NCBI RefSeq assembly: GCF_035938995.1
Contig: NZ_DASZGI010000113.1
Span: forward strand, 1-39,173
From: DASZGI01 sp035938995
GTDB taxonomy: Bacteria > Actinomycetota > Actinomycetes > Streptomycetales > Catenulisporaceae
Direction of reading: 5' to 3'
Length of the DNA: 39,173 bases
Within the stretch, counting starts at the first letter, position 1; every line of letters starts with the position of its first letter. Below, one piece after another: positions 16,280-25,094 of the stretch. The notes beneath the pieces were generated by a model that saw nothing but the letters and a program-made list of their open reading frames with translations, was not told the origin of the DNA and searched no databases. Both the position numbers and the translations under genes were made by a program.

Positions 16280-17175
16280 TGGCCGTACTCGCACCCGCGC
16301 CCCCGCTGCCCTCCGCCGGGATCCGGCGGACGCACCGGGCGGCCGCGCGCCGCCGCCGCATCCTGGAGTGGATCGCGGTCCACTCGCTGGCGATCGTCGC
16401 CGCGGTCTTCTTCGCCGGGCCGTTCTTCCTCATGCTGGTGACCTCGCTGATGCCGGACAACCAGGCGCTGTCCGGCGCGCTGTGGCCGGCGCACTGGCAG
16501 TGGTCGAACTTCCGCGCCGTCTGGGACCGGGCCGGCTTCCTGACCTGGTACCGCAACACCCTGCTGTACGCCGTGCCGGTGACCGTCCTGACCGTGGTCT
16601 CCTCGGTCCCGGTCGCCTACGCGATGGCCAAGTTCAAGTACAGGTTCCGCAGGACCACCCTGATCCTGCTGGTGTCGGCGATGATGATCCCGCCGCAGGT
16701 CACGGTCATGCCGATGTACCTGTTGTGGACCAAGCAGTTCGGCCTCGGCGGCACCCTGTGGCCGCTGATCGTGCCGACCGCGTTCGGCGACGCCTACTCG
16801 ATCTTCCTGCTGCGCCAGTTCCTGCTCACCGTGCCGAAGGAGTACCTCGACGCGGCGCGGGTGGACGGCTGCGGCGAGATCAGGACCCTCATCAAGGTGG
16901 TGGTGCCGATGATCCGGCCGGCCATCGCCGCGGTGGCGCTGTTCCAGTTCTTCTACGCCTGGAACGACTACTTCGGCCCTCAGGTCTACGTCGGCCCTAA
17001 CCCGGGCAGCTGGACCCTGGCGCTGGGCCTGGAGACCTTCCATGCGGCGCACCATGTGGACTGGAACCTGATGATGGCCGCCAACCTCATGGTGATCGCG
17101 CCGATCGTGATCATCTTCTTCTTCGCGCAGAAGGTCTTCGTCGAAGGCGTCACCCTGACAGGAGTCAAAGGCTGA
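16279..17175 (+). CDS. Sugar ABC transporter permease, MalG type
   Basis: A 298-residue partner permease with about six transmembrane helices and the EAA loop AARVDGCGEIRTLIKVVVP. The ATG at 16279 overlaps the previous stop (TGATG); the open frame extends further upstream but that is a shadow of the MalF gene. The end overlaps the GH4 gene (TGATG again at 17173-17177). Strict overlaps through this operon indicate co-translation of the transport and catabolic genes. Confidence 0.92.
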   Translation: MAVLAPAPPLPSAGIRRTHRAAARRRRILEWIAVHSLAIVAAVFFAGPFFLMLVTSLMPDNQALSGALWPAHWQWSNFRAVWDRAGFLTWYRNTLLYAVPVTVLTVVSSVPVAYAMAKFKYRFRRTTLILLVSAMMIPPQVTVMPMYLLWTKQFGLGGTLWPLIVPTAFGDAYSIFLLRQFLLTVPKEYLDAARVDGCGEIRTLIKVVVPMIRPAIAAVALFQFFYAWNDYFGPQVYVGPNPGSWTLALGLETFHAAHHVDWNLMMAANLMVIAPIVIIFFFAQKVFVEGVTLTGVKG

Positions 17176-18437
17176 TGAAGCTCGCCATTGTCGGGGGAGG
17201 GTCAACCTACACCCCCGAGCTCGTCGACGGGTTCGCCCGATTGCGGGCCGAGTTCCCGCTCACCGAGCTGGCGCTGGTCGACCCGGCCCCGGACCGGCTC
17301 GCGGCGGTCGGCGCGGTTTCCCGGCGGATCCTGGCCAAGCAGGGCCACCCGGCCCGGATCACCGCGACCCCGTCGCTGGAGGAGGGGGTGGACGGCGCCG
17401 ACGCGGTGCTGTTCCAGCTGCGGGTCGGCGGACAGGCCGCGCGCAACGTGGACGAGACGCTGCCGCTGGACTTCTGCTGCGTCGGGCAGGAGACGACCGG
17501 CGCGGGCGGCCTGGCCAAGGCGCTGCGCACCGTGCCGGTGGTGCTGGACCTGGCCGAACGGGTGCGCGAGCTCGCGCCCGAGGCCCGGATCGTCGACTTC
17601 ACCAACCCGGTCGGGATCGTCACCCGGGCGCTGCTCGACGCCGGACACGACGCTGTCGGCCTCTGCAACGTCGCGATCGGTTTCCAGCGCAGGTTCGCCT
17701 CCTGGCTCGGCATCGCGCCGGAGCGGGTGCGGCTCGAGCACGTCGGCCTCAACCATCTGACGTGGGAGCGGGGCGTGTTCGTCGACGGCGAGGACGTGCT
17801 GCCCGCCGAACTGGAGAAGCACGCCGCGGAGGTGGCGGGCGACGTCGGCCTGCCGGAGTGGCTGATCCGGCGGCTCGGCGTGGTGCCCTCCTACTACCTG
17901 CGCTACTACTACGCACACGACGAGGTCGTCGAGGAGCAGCGCAAGGCTCCGTCCCGGGCGTCCGAGGTCGCCGAGATGGAGCGCAAGCTGCTGGAGATGT
18001 ACAACGATCCAGCGGTCGACGAGAAACCTGAACTGCTGTCGAAACGCGGCGGCGCCTACTACTCCGAGGCGGCGGTGCAGCTGCTCGCCTCACTCGTGGC
18101 CGGGCGCGGCGACGTGCAGGTGGTCAACGTGCGCAACAACGGCACGCTGCCCTTCCTCGGCGACGACGCCGTCATCGAGGTGCCGGCCCGGGTGAGCGGA
18201 TCAGGGATCGATCCCCTGCCTCAGCGGCCGGTGCCGCCGGACTTCCGCGGCCTGATCGCGCACGTGAGCGCGTACGAGGAGCTGGCCCTTGACGCGGCGC
18301 TGCGCGGCGGGCGGGAGCGGGTCGCCGCCGCGCTGCTCGCCCACCCGCTGATCGGGCAGGCCGACCTGTCCGAACGCCTGGCCGACGCCCTCATCGCCGC
18401 CAACGCGAAGCACCTGCCGTGGGCGGAGCGCACGTGA
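17175..18437 (+). CDS. 6-phospho-beta-glucosidase-like enzyme, GH family 4
   Basis: A 420-residue NAD+- and metal-dependent glycosidase expected to split a 6-phosphorylated disaccharide in the cytoplasm by the redox-elimination mechanism of GH4. Visible are the N-terminal nucleotide fold IVGGGSTYTPELV, ADAVLFQLRVGG, the NPVGIVT segment, the metal ligand Cys in GLCNVAIG and His in HVGLNHLTW, and AVQLLASLVAGRGDVQVVNVRNNG. The length is typical. GH4 6-phospho-glucosidases normally act after PTS uptake, but here the gene is in an ABC operon with a kinase, so phosphorylation probably happens inside the cell. Substrate linkage (glucoside, glucosaminide or other) is unresolved. Confidence 0.88.
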   Translation: MKLAIVGGGSTYTPELVDGFARLRAEFPLTELALVDPAPDRLAAVGAVSRRILAKQGHPARITATPSLEEGVDGADAVLFQLRVGGQAARNVDETLPLDFCCVGQETTGAGGLAKALRTVPVVLDLAERVRELAPEARIVDFTNPVGIVTRALLDAGHDAVGLCNVAIGFQRRFASWLGIAPERVRLEHVGLNHLTWERGVFVDGEDVLPAELEKHAAEVAGDVGLPEWLIRRLGVVPSYYLRYYYAHDEVVEEQRKAPSRASEVAEMERKLLEMYNDPAVDEKPELLSKRGGAYYSEAAVQLLASLVAGRGDVQVVNVRNNGTLPFLGDDAVIEVPARVSGSGIDPLPQRPVPPDFRGLIAHVSAYEELALDAALRGGRERVAAALLAHPLIGQADLSERLADALIAANAKHLPWAERT

Positions 18438-19426
18438 CTCTACGTACGGATCCGGTGGGGGAGACGGCCGGGCGGAAAGAGGCAGCGGGCACGGTACTGG
18501 CGATCGACGGAGGAAACAGCAAGACAGATGTGATCCTGGTGGACGCCAAGGGCTCGGTGCTGGCCGAGGCCCGGGCGGGCGGTTTCACCCCGCAGGCCAG
18601 CGGCGTGGACACGGCCGTGGCGGTCGCGGCGCAGGCGGTGGCGCGGGTCCGGGCGGACCTCCGCCTGCCCGCCGACGCGAGACTGGCGCGGCACCTGTCC
18701 GCGTATGTGGCCGGCGCCGACCTGGAGATCGAGGAGGAGGCGCTGGCGACCGTCTTCGCCGCGCAGGGCTGGACCGAATCGGTGGAGGTCGGCAACGACA
18801 CCTTCGCCCTGCTGCGGGCCGGGGCCAGCCGCCCGTGGGGAGTAGCCGTGGTCTGCGGTGCGGGCGTCAACGCGTGCGGCATCGGCCCGGACGGGCGCCG
18901 CGCCCGGTTCCCCGCGCTCGGACGGTTGACCGGCGACTGGGGCGGCGGCCATCACCTCGGCGAAGAAGCCCTCTGGTGCGCGGTGCGCGGCGAGGACGGC
19001 CGCGGGCCGGCCACCGCGCTGGGCGAGGCGGTCGCCGGCCACTTCGGCCGCGCGACGGTGGAACAGGTGTCGATCGCGATGCATCTCGGCGAGATCGACC
19101 CCGAACGGCTGAACGAGCTGTCCCCGGTGCTGATGCGCGTGGCGGCGGACGGCGATCCGGTGGCTCGCGGCGTGGTCGACCGGATGGCCGAGGAGGTCGT
19201 CATCATGGCGCGGGTCGCGCTGACCAGGCTTGGGATCGAGCGTGTGGAAACCGAGGTGGTGCTGGGCGGCGGGGTTCTGCGGGCACAGCCGCCGGCGCTG
19301 ATGGAGCGCATCGGCGTGCACGCAGCCGCCGAGATCCCGCAGGCCGTGCTGGTCGTCGCACAGGACCCGCCGGTCGTCGGAGCCGCGCTGCTCGGCCTGG
19401 ACGCGCTTGGCCTGACGCCGGCGTGA
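18434..19426 (+). CDS. BadF/BadG-type sugar kinase (N-acetylglucosamine kinase family)
   Basis: A 330-residue ASKHA kinase. Phosphate motif AIDGGNSKTDVILVD (near residue 25), GNDTFALLRAG, VVCGAGVNACGIGPDGR and LTGDWGGGHHLGEEALW are the conserved segments of the GlcNAc kinase branch, with the adenosine motif as VLGGGVLRAQPP. I chose the GTG at 18434 because it overlaps the GH4 stop (GTGA); an upstream GTG at 18419 adds five residues. In this operon it may phosphorylate either the imported disaccharide, giving the GH4 substrate, or a released monosaccharide. It is the last gene before the 14-bp repeats and terminator. Confidence 0.87.
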   Translation: MTLRTDPVGETAGRKEAAGTVLAIDGGNSKTDVILVDAKGSVLAEARAGGFTPQASGVDTAVAVAAQAVARVRADLRLPADARLARHLSAYVAGADLEIEEEALATVFAAQGWTESVEVGNDTFALLRAGASRPWGVAVVCGAGVNACGIGPDGRRARFPALGRLTGDWGGGHHLGEEALWCAVRGEDGRGPATALGEAVAGHFGRATVEQVSIAMHLGEIDPERLNELSPVLMRVAADGDPVARGVVDRMAEEVVIMARVALTRLGIERVETEVVLGGGVLRAQPPALMERIGVHAAAEIPQAVLVVAQDPPVVGAALLGLDALGLTPA

Positions 19427-19430
19427 GCCC

Positions 19431-19500
19431 CCCGGTAGCGGAGACCCGGTAGCAAAAACCCAGAAGCAATGACCCAGTAACAAAGACTCGGCAGCGAAGA
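19431..19500 (+). repeat. Five-copy degenerate 14-bp tandem repeat after the kinase gene
   Basis: Copies start at 19431, 19445, 19459, 19473 and 19487; consensus CCCGGTAGCAAAGA. The array starts 4 bases after the kinase stop. Because 14 is not a multiple of three, stop triplets fall in all + frames within three copies: TAG at 19436, TAG at 19450, TGA at 19470. The array has lower GC than its surroundings. Confidence 0.8.
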
Positions 19501-19589
19501 GTCCGGGGCCGCTTCGCGACCTTCGTGGGGCTCGGGAAACGAGTATTCAATCAAGGTTTGAGCTGTGGTTTTCTGCTGCTTCTGTGCCA

Positions 19590-19628
19590 GAGGGGTCGAT
19601 GTCCCGCGAGGTGGGACATCGACCCCTC
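19590..19628 (+). terminator. Hairpin terminator between convergent kinase and OsmC genes
   Basis: GAGGGGTCGATGTCCC (19590-19605) pairs perfectly with GGGACATCGACCCCTC (19613-19628) around the loop GCGAGGT. There is no U-tract, which is common for actinomycete terminators. Its place between two convergent units suits two-way termination. Within the 322-base gap (19427-19748) a second palindrome, ACGACCGGTCGT, lies at 19671-19682, and GGTCAG repeats at about 19717-19755. Confidence 0.75.
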
Positions 19629-19748
19629 ATTCGCTGTCGGCGGCGGTCTCGGTGCCGACCCGGATCTAAAACGACCGGTCGTCTTGAAACCGACTGGGCG
19701 CGCGATGGCCCAACTCGGTCAGGTCGACTTGATTAGAGACCAGTTCGG

Positions 19749-20174
19749 TCAGACCAGCTCGGCCTCAAGGCTGATCGGCACGGCCTTGAGCGCCTGGGAG
19801 ACCGGGCAGCCCTCCTTGGCCTTGGCCGCGAAGTCCGCGAACTCGTCCGCGGTCAGGCCCGGGACCGCCGCGCGGACCTTCAGCCGGATCGCGGTGATGC
19901 CGGTGCCGGGCTGGAAGTCCACCTCGGCCGCGGTGTCCACCGTGCTCGGCGGCGTGCCGTTCTGGGACAGGGCGTGCGAGAGCGCCATCGAGAAGCAGGT
20001 CGAGTGGGCCGCCGCGATCAGCTCCTCGGGCGAGGTGACCCCGTTCGGCTCGGCGGAGCGGGCCGCCCAGGTGACGTCGAACTCGCCGAGGTTGGATGAG
20101 TTGAACGAGACCCGGCCCTTGCCCTCGAGCAGGCTGCCTTCCCAGTGCGCCGCCGCATTGCGTGTAACCGCCAC
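19749..20174 (-). CDS. OsmC-family peroxiredoxin
   Basis: A 141-residue protein of the OsmC/Ohr superfamily, which reduces organic hydroperoxides using two cysteines. Both are present: the peroxidatic Cys in AAHSTCFSMALSHAL (about residue 60) and the resolving Cys in AKEGCPVSQALKAV (about 125); the conserved Glu in SPEELIAAAH precedes the first. The N-terminus ARNAAAHWEG-type with GKGRVSF is typical of OsmC rather than Ohr. The GTG start sits in a clean 60-base gap before the DUF2079 gene. Expected in the cytoplasm as a stress protein. Confidence 0.92.
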   Translation of the reverse strand: MAVTRNAAAHWEGSLLEGKGRVSFNSSNLGEFDVTWAARSAEPNGVTSPEELIAAAHSTCFSMALSHALSQNGTPPSTVDTAAEVDFQPGTGITAIRLKVRAAVPGLTADEFADFAAKAKEGCPVSQALKAVPISLEAELV

Positions 20175-20234
20175 AGTTCGCTCCCGTCTGGGTAACCGTC
20201 AGATCGAGAACATCCTAGGGTGCCACCTCTATTA

Positions 20235-21854
20235 CTACACCTTCTGCAGCACGTAGATGCCGTAGCCGTCCTGATAGATGATCTTGTACTTGACGCCCGG
20301 ATGCCGCTGTTCCTCGAAGCTCACGACGTCGGTGATCGCCGGGCTGAAGCCGGACACCACCTGGTCGAACACCACGTAGTCGGTGGCGGGGTTCTGGTTG
20401 CCGACCCAGTAGGCGTCGTGCCTGGCCGACAGCGGTGCGAGCATGTTGATCGTGGTCTCGACCGAGGTGCCGTTGGGGACCAGCGACATCGCATGCCGGA
20501 GCGCGTCGGTCCGCGGGTCGAAGGTGAAGGTGCCGGGGGAGAAGAACTGACCATACGAATACTGCGGCACCAGGGCGAACGCGACGGCGAGCATGGCCGG
20601 TGCGCCGTGCCGCCCCATCGCGGAACTCACCCCCCGGCCCCACCGCCGCAGCGCGTGCGCGCCCTCAGGCAGGGGACCAGCCGCACGCGCCCGGATGATC
20701 CCGTCAGCGGCCGCGGCGAACAGCAGCGGCATCAGGATCGCGTTGTAGTGCCAGGTGGTTCCCCAGAACGTGGCGTTGGTGGTCATGAAGCGCGAGCCGA
20801 GGTTCGGCACGGCGATCAACGTCAGCGGGGATCTGAGCGCGACGAACGCCGTGACGGACAGCAGCAGGAAGAGCAGTTCGAGCTTGCCGCCCGCGTTCTG
20901 CGCGGTCTGGCCGATCAGGCAGGTGATCGGCTGATGCGGCGTCACAGTCGGATCCGCGCAGCCGCCCTTGTTCCAGTACTCATATGTATGGGTGGGGTTG
21001 AGCGACGGGATGATCCAGTACACCGCCAGCAGCGAGCCCGCGGTCCCGGCGGCCGACAGCGCGGCGCCGACGAATGTGCGCCCGCGCAGGATGATCGCGA
21101 TGCCGAGCGGGAGCACCAGCGTGATCCCCAGGTCCTCCTTGCACAACAGCAGCGGCAGCGACCAGAGCGCGGCCGCCACGTATCGCTCCCGGATGAACGC
21201 GCACAGCGCGAACGCGATCAGCGGCACCGCGAAGGCGATCTCGTGGAAGTCCGCGTCGATCGCCTCGGCCAGGCCGAACGACAGGCCGTATCCGATGCCG
21301 AGCGCGTACCCGGCGCCGGGTCCGATCCGGTCGACGCCGAGCCTGGTGATGGGCACGGCGCCGAGCGCGAACAGCGCCGCCTGCGCCACCAGCAGCGTGA
21401 CGGCGCTGGGGAAGAGCAGGAAGATCGGGCCGAGCGCCGCGATGATCGGGGAGAAGTGCTCGCCGAGGATCTCGTAGCCGGGCCCGCGGGCGTCGTCGAG
21501 CGGCGCGTGGAAATGCGCGTACTGCTTGACCGCCTCGGTGAAGATGCCCAGATCCCACGACGTCGGCGCCATCCGCTGGTAGCGGGCGAGCGACAGGGCG
21601 AGATAGACCAGCGTCAACCCGAACGCGAGCAGCCACGGACCCAGGCCGGAGAGCGTCGGCCGGCCCGGCCGCCACGGCCAGCCCGCGGCGCGCTCGTACT
21701 GCCGCGCCTCGTCGCCGAAACGCGGAGCGGGGATCGTCTCGGTCGTCTTGGCGGGCGAGCTCTCGAGGATCTCGCCCTCGAAACCGCCGCCCGCTTCCTC
21801 CGCGCTGGTGTGGGCCACCCAGGGAGGGTATCTACCGATACGCACCAGGTCCAT
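20235..21854 (-). CDS. DUF2079 polytopic membrane protein
   Basis: A 539-residue membrane protein with about ten hydrophobic segments, starting after a soluble 65-residue N-terminus. The DUF2079 core is visible as SWDLGIFTEAVKQY, a conserved EHFSPI segment and FHEIAFAVPLIAFA; C-terminal to the last helix is a soluble domain ending IIYQDGYGIYVLQKV. The fold resembles GT-C type glycosyltransferases, so a polyprenyl-linked sugar transfer role is possible (inference; function not established for the family). The ATG at 21854 is used; a GTG at 21818 is an alternative and the long open frame to 23042 is a shadow of the methyltransferase gene. It diverges from that gene. Confidence 0.85.
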   Translation of the reverse strand: MDLVRIGRYPPWVAHTSAEEAGGGFEGEILESSPAKTTETIPAPRFGDEARQYERAAGWPWRPGRPTLSGLGPWLLAFGLTLVYLALSLARYQRMAPTSWDLGIFTEAVKQYAHFHAPLDDARGPGYEILGEHFSPIIAALGPIFLLFPSAVTLLVAQAALFALGAVPITRLGVDRIGPGAGYALGIGYGLSFGLAEAIDADFHEIAFAVPLIAFALCAFIRERYVAAALWSLPLLLCKEDLGITLVLPLGIAIILRGRTFVGAALSAAGTAGSLLAVYWIIPSLNPTHTYEYWNKGGCADPTVTPHQPITCLIGQTAQNAGGKLELLFLLLSVTAFVALRSPLTLIAVPNLGSRFMTTNATFWGTTWHYNAILMPLLFAAAADGIIRARAAGPLPEGAHALRRWGRGVSSAMGRHGAPAMLAVAFALVPQYSYGQFFSPGTFTFDPRTDALRHAMSLVPNGTSVETTINMLAPLSARHDAYWVGNQNPATDYVVFDQVVSGFSPAITDVVSFEEQRHPGVKYKIIYQDGYGIYVLQKV

Positions 21855-21890
21855 CGTGCGCCGGCGGGCTGACCCGGGAGAATGACTCCT

Positions 21891-23072
21891 GTGGAACCAG
21901 GCGAGTTCGAGGCGCTGCTCGGCGGTCCGGGACGGGAGCTGTTGGACGAGCTCCACCGGGACGGATACGACGGGTCGGCGGCGTTGGCCCTCGCGACGAA
22001 GCTGCGCGCCCGCTACCCGGCGCCGCTCGTCTCGGCCGCGCTGACCCAGGCCCGGCTGCGGGCGCGCGCCGCCGCGAAGTTCGGCGCCGAGGCCGAGTCG
22101 CTCTACTTCACCCCCGCGGGGCTTGAGCAGTCCACCCGCCGCTCTGTCGCCGAGCTGCGGGCCCGGCGGTACGCGGCCGCCGGCGCCCACCGAGTCGCGG
22201 ACCTGTGCTGCGGGATAGGCGGCGACGCGCTCGCGTTCGCCAGGGCGGGCATCGGCGTGCTCGCGGTCGACCGGGATCCGCTCACCTGCGCCGTGGCCCG
22301 AGCCAACGCGCGGGTCACGGGCCTCGCTGAGCTGATCGAGGTCCGGTGCGCCGATGTCACGGAACTTTTCCCGGAAGACGAGGACTGCGACGCGGTGTTC
22401 CTCGATCCGGCGCGGCGGACGGACCTCGGCCGCGTGTTCAACCCCGCCGCGTACTCGCCGCCATGGGAGTTCGCGCTGAGCCTGGCCCGGCGGGTCGCCG
22501 CGGCGGGCTTCAAGGTCGCCCCCGGTCTGCCGCACGAGCTGATCCCGGCCGGCGCCGAGGCGGAGTGGGTCTCGGACCACGGCGAGGTCAAGGAGGCGGG
22601 GATCTACTTCGGCCCGCTCGCCTCCGCCTCCCGCCGCGCGACGCTCCTGCCGGGCCCGCACGTGCTCGAGGCGCGCGGCCTGCCGGATCCTGAGCCGACG
22701 CCCGTGCGGCGCTATCTCTACGAGCCGGACGGCGCCGTCATCCGCGCCCACCTGCTCGGCGAGCTGGCCGCCGAGCTCGGCGCCGCGACTATCGATCCGA
22801 CCATCGCCTACCTGACCTCGGACCACCTCGCCGAGACGCCCTACGCGACGGCCTACGAGATCACCGACATCCTGCCGTTCTCGGTCAAACGCCTGCGGGT
22901 GTTCATCGCGCAGCACCGGATCGGCCGGCTCACCGTCAAGAAGCGGGGCGCGGACATCGACCCGGCCGTGCTCTACAAGCAGCTGCGGCCCGCCGGACCC
23001 GAGTCGGCGGTGCTCTTCGTCACCCGCGTCCTCGGCGCGCATACCGCCTTGGTCGCCCGATCCGCGCGCTGA
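21891..23072 (+). CDS. THUMP-like class I SAM-dependent methyltransferase
   Basis: A 393-residue protein with an N-terminal helical region, a SAM-binding Rossmann domain (VADLCCGIGGDALAFA, then LAVDRDPLTCAVARANA, and FLDPARRTD in the position of the catalytic NPPY-type motif) and a C-terminal THUMP-like part (RRYLYEPDGAVIRAHLLG..VKKRGADIDPAVLYKQL). Homologues are conserved in actinomycetes and are probably nucleic-acid methyltransferases, but the target is unknown. GGGAG at 21876-21880 gives good spacing to the GTG at 21891 but touches the ATG at 21882, so I prefer the GTG. Its last 53 bases overlap the oppositely oriented histidine-kinase gene. Confidence 0.85.
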   Translation: MEPGEFEALLGGPGRELLDELHRDGYDGSAALALATKLRARYPAPLVSAALTQARLRARAAAKFGAEAESLYFTPAGLEQSTRRSVAELRARRYAAAGAHRVADLCCGIGGDALAFARAGIGVLAVDRDPLTCAVARANARVTGLAELIEVRCADVTELFPEDEDCDAVFLDPARRTDLGRVFNPAAYSPPWEFALSLARRVAAAGFKVAPGLPHELIPAGAEAEWVSDHGEVKEAGIYFGPLASASRRATLLPGPHVLEARGLPDPEPTPVRRYLYEPDGAVIRAHLLGELAAELGAATIDPTIAYLTSDHLAETPYATAYEITDILPFSVKRLRVFIAQHRIGRLTVKKRGADIDPAVLYKQLRPAGPESAVLFVTRVLGAHTALVARSAR

Positions 23073-24363
23073 CCGAGTCCTCGGTGCGGAACGAGACGTG
23101 CACCTGCGCGCCGCCGAGCGAGGAGCGGTCCACGGTCAACGATCCGCCGGTGCGTTCGGCCAGCTTGCGCACAATATCCAGGCCGAGGCCGGTCGAGCCG
23201 ACGCCGCCGGTGCCCTCGCCGCGGCGCAGCGCCCGGTCGTAATCGTGGAAGCCGGGGCCCGAATCGTCCACCAGGATCGCCACGGAGCCGTTGCCCCGGT
23301 GCACGGTGACCTGGAAGGACGCGCCCTCGGGGGTGTGCCGGAACACGTTGCCCAGCACCGCGTCCAGAGCGGCGCCGAGCTCGGGCGCGCCGACCGGGAC
23401 GGGCGCCGGACCGGCCGCGGTGACCAGCTGCCACGGCCGCTCCTGGTCCTCGGCCAGGGCCGACCAGAACGCCATCCGCTCGGCCACCACCGCGGCCACG
23501 TCGCACGAGACGCCGACCTCGGCGTTGTGCGCCGTCGTGCCGCCGCGGGCCGCCTTGATGATCGAGTCGACCTCCTGCTCGAGCTTCGCCACCGCGTCGC
23601 GGGTGGACGCCGCCTCGGGCATGTCGCCGAGGGTGTTGGCGTTGAGGCGCAGCGCGGTGAGTGGAGTCCGCAGCCGGTGTGAGAGGTCGGCGACCAGCTC
23701 GCGCTCGGCCGCGAGCAGGTGCACCACGCGGTCGGCCATCACGTTGAACGCGACGCCCGCTTCCTGCAATTCGTGCGGCCCGGCCGCGTCCACGCGCACG
23801 GAGGTGTCGCCGTCGCCGAGCCGGCGCGAGGCGTCGGCGAGATGGCGCGCGGCGCCGACGACGCGGGTCGCCAGGCGGTCGGCGACGAGGGTGGAGCCGA
23901 GCACGAGCGTCAGCGCGACGCCGCTGAGGATGAGCCAGCCGCGCAGCACTCCCTGCCGGGTGTGCCCCGCGTCGATGAAGACCTCGATCAGCGTCACCCC
24001 GCCGCTGACCACTTCCGGCTGTACCAGAACGGTGCCGCCCGGGACGGCCAGCGTCACCGCCCGGCCGGTCGTGGCCACCGCGTCGAGCTGGCCGCTAGAC
24101 GCGCGCGGCGTGCCGATCGAACCGCCGCCCGGCAGGCGCAGCGCGATGTTCTGATAACCGTCCATCGTGTCGAGCGCGCCCTCGAGCGCCGAGCGGTCGG
24201 TGGTCACCGCGAGCAGCGGTTCGATCGCGGCGACCCGCGTCTGGGCGTCGGCGTAGGCACGCTGGGCGGCGATGTGGTCGATCGCGAAACCCAGGGGGAT
24301 CAGGAAGGCGAGCGCGACCATGCTGGTGACGGCGAGCGCGACTCGCGCGAGAGCCCATCTCAT
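23020..24363 (-). CDS. Sensor histidine kinase
   Basis: A 447-residue membrane kinase. Two transmembrane segments (about 5-29 and 141-161) flank an extracytoplasmic sensor of about 110 residues; then HAMP (165-218), a dimerisation domain with phospho-acceptor His229 in VADLSHRLRTPL, and the ATPase domain with N box NVFRHTPEGA, G1 VDDSGPGF and G2 GTGGVGSTGLGLDIV. It phosphorylates the regulator encoded 7 bases upstream. The last codons overlap the convergent methyltransferase gene by 53 bases. The signal is unknown. Confidence 0.93.
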   Translation of the reverse strand: MRWALARVALAVTSMVALAFLIPLGFAIDHIAAQRAYADAQTRVAAIEPLLAVTTDRSALEGALDTMDGYQNIALRLPGGGSIGTPRASSGQLDAVATTGRAVTLAVPGGTVLVQPEVVSGGVTLIEVFIDAGHTRQGVLRGWLILSGVALTLVLGSTLVADRLATRVVGAARHLADASRRLGDGDTSVRVDAAGPHELQEAGVAFNVMADRVVHLLAAERELVADLSHRLRTPLTALRLNANTLGDMPEAASTRDAVAKLEQEVDSIIKAARGGTTAHNAEVGVSCDVAAVVAERMAFWSALAEDQERPWQLVTAAGPAPVPVGAPELGAALDAVLGNVFRHTPEGASFQVTVHRGNGSVAILVDDSGPGFHDYDRALRRGEGTGGVGSTGLGLDIVRKLAERTGGSLTVDRSSLGGAQVHVSFRTEDSVSARIGRPRRYARRGRG

Positions 24364-24370
24364 CGCGCCC

Positions 24371-25054
24371 TCACTGCCCTGGGGGTGCGTTCAGCCGCAC
24401 CCCGACACCGCGCACCGTGTGCAGATAACGCGGAGCGCTCGCCTTCTCTCCGAGCTTGCGCCGCAGCCAGGACAGGTGGACGTCGATGGTCTGGTCGTCG
24501 CCATAAGGCAGCTGCCACACCTCGGTCAGCAGCTCCCGCCGGGTGACCACTTCGCCCGGCCGGGCCGCGAGGTAGGCGAGCAGGTCGAACTCGCGGCGGC
24601 TCAGGTCGAGCGCGCGTCCGTCCAGGCTCGCCTCGCGGCGCCGCGGATCGACCTCGAGCCCGCCGACCCGCAGGATCGCCGGGGTCTGGCCGGAGCCCGT
24701 GCGCCGCAGCAGCGCCGCGATGCGCGCCGCCAGATGGCCGCCGGAGAACGGCTTGACCAGGTAGTCGTCCGCGCCCGCGTTCAGCAGCTTGATGATCTCG
24801 GCCTCGTCGTCCCGGGCGGTCGCGATGATGACCGGAACCTGGGTCACCGCGCGCAGCATCTTCAGCGTCTCCGAGCCGTCCAGGTCGGGCAGGCCCAGGT
24901 CGAGCACGATGATGTCGCCCGGGTCGCGGCTGGCCTCGCGCAGCGCCGCCAGGGCCGTGCCCGCGCTGCGCACGGCGTGCCCGAACCCGGTCAGCTGATG
25001 GATCACCGCGGACCGAACATCCGGATCGTCTTCGACGAGGAGCACGTTGGCCAT
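24371..25054 (-). CDS. OmpR-family response regulator
   Basis: A 227-residue regulator. The receiver domain has acidic pocket VEDD, phospho-acceptor Asp52 in IIVLDLGLPDLDG, the switch Thr in IIATARDDEAE and the conserved Lys in DYLVKPF. The C-terminal winged helix reads DLSRREFDLLAYLAARPGEVVTRRELLTEVW..DVHLSWLRRKLGE. The ATG at 25054 gives the standard start MANVLLVEDDPDV; a much longer open frame upstream is a shadow of the neighbouring secreted-protein gene. It is cotranscribed with the kinase and diverges from the secreted protein 40 bases away, a probable target. Confidence 0.95.
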   Translation of the reverse strand: MANVLLVEDDPDVRSAVIHQLTGFGHAVRSAGTALAALREASRDPGDIIVLDLGLPDLDGSETLKMLRAVTQVPVIIATARDDEAEIIKLLNAGADDYLVKPFSGGHLAARIAALLRRTGSGQTPAILRVGGLEVDPRRREASLDGRALDLSRREFDLLAYLAARPGEVVTRRELLTEVWQLPYGDDQTIDVHLSWLRRKLGEKASAPRYLHTVRGVGVRLNAPPGQ

Positions 25055-25094
25055 AGTCTGGCAACCTATTGCACGACTGAGAGGGAGGGAACCG

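Noticed and set aside
21855..23042. Long N-terminal extension of the DUF2079 gene (open frame to 23042)
   Set aside because: It lies antisense to the methyltransferase gene, has shadow composition (Arg/Gly/Asp-rich) and no family features; DUF2079 homology begins after 21854.
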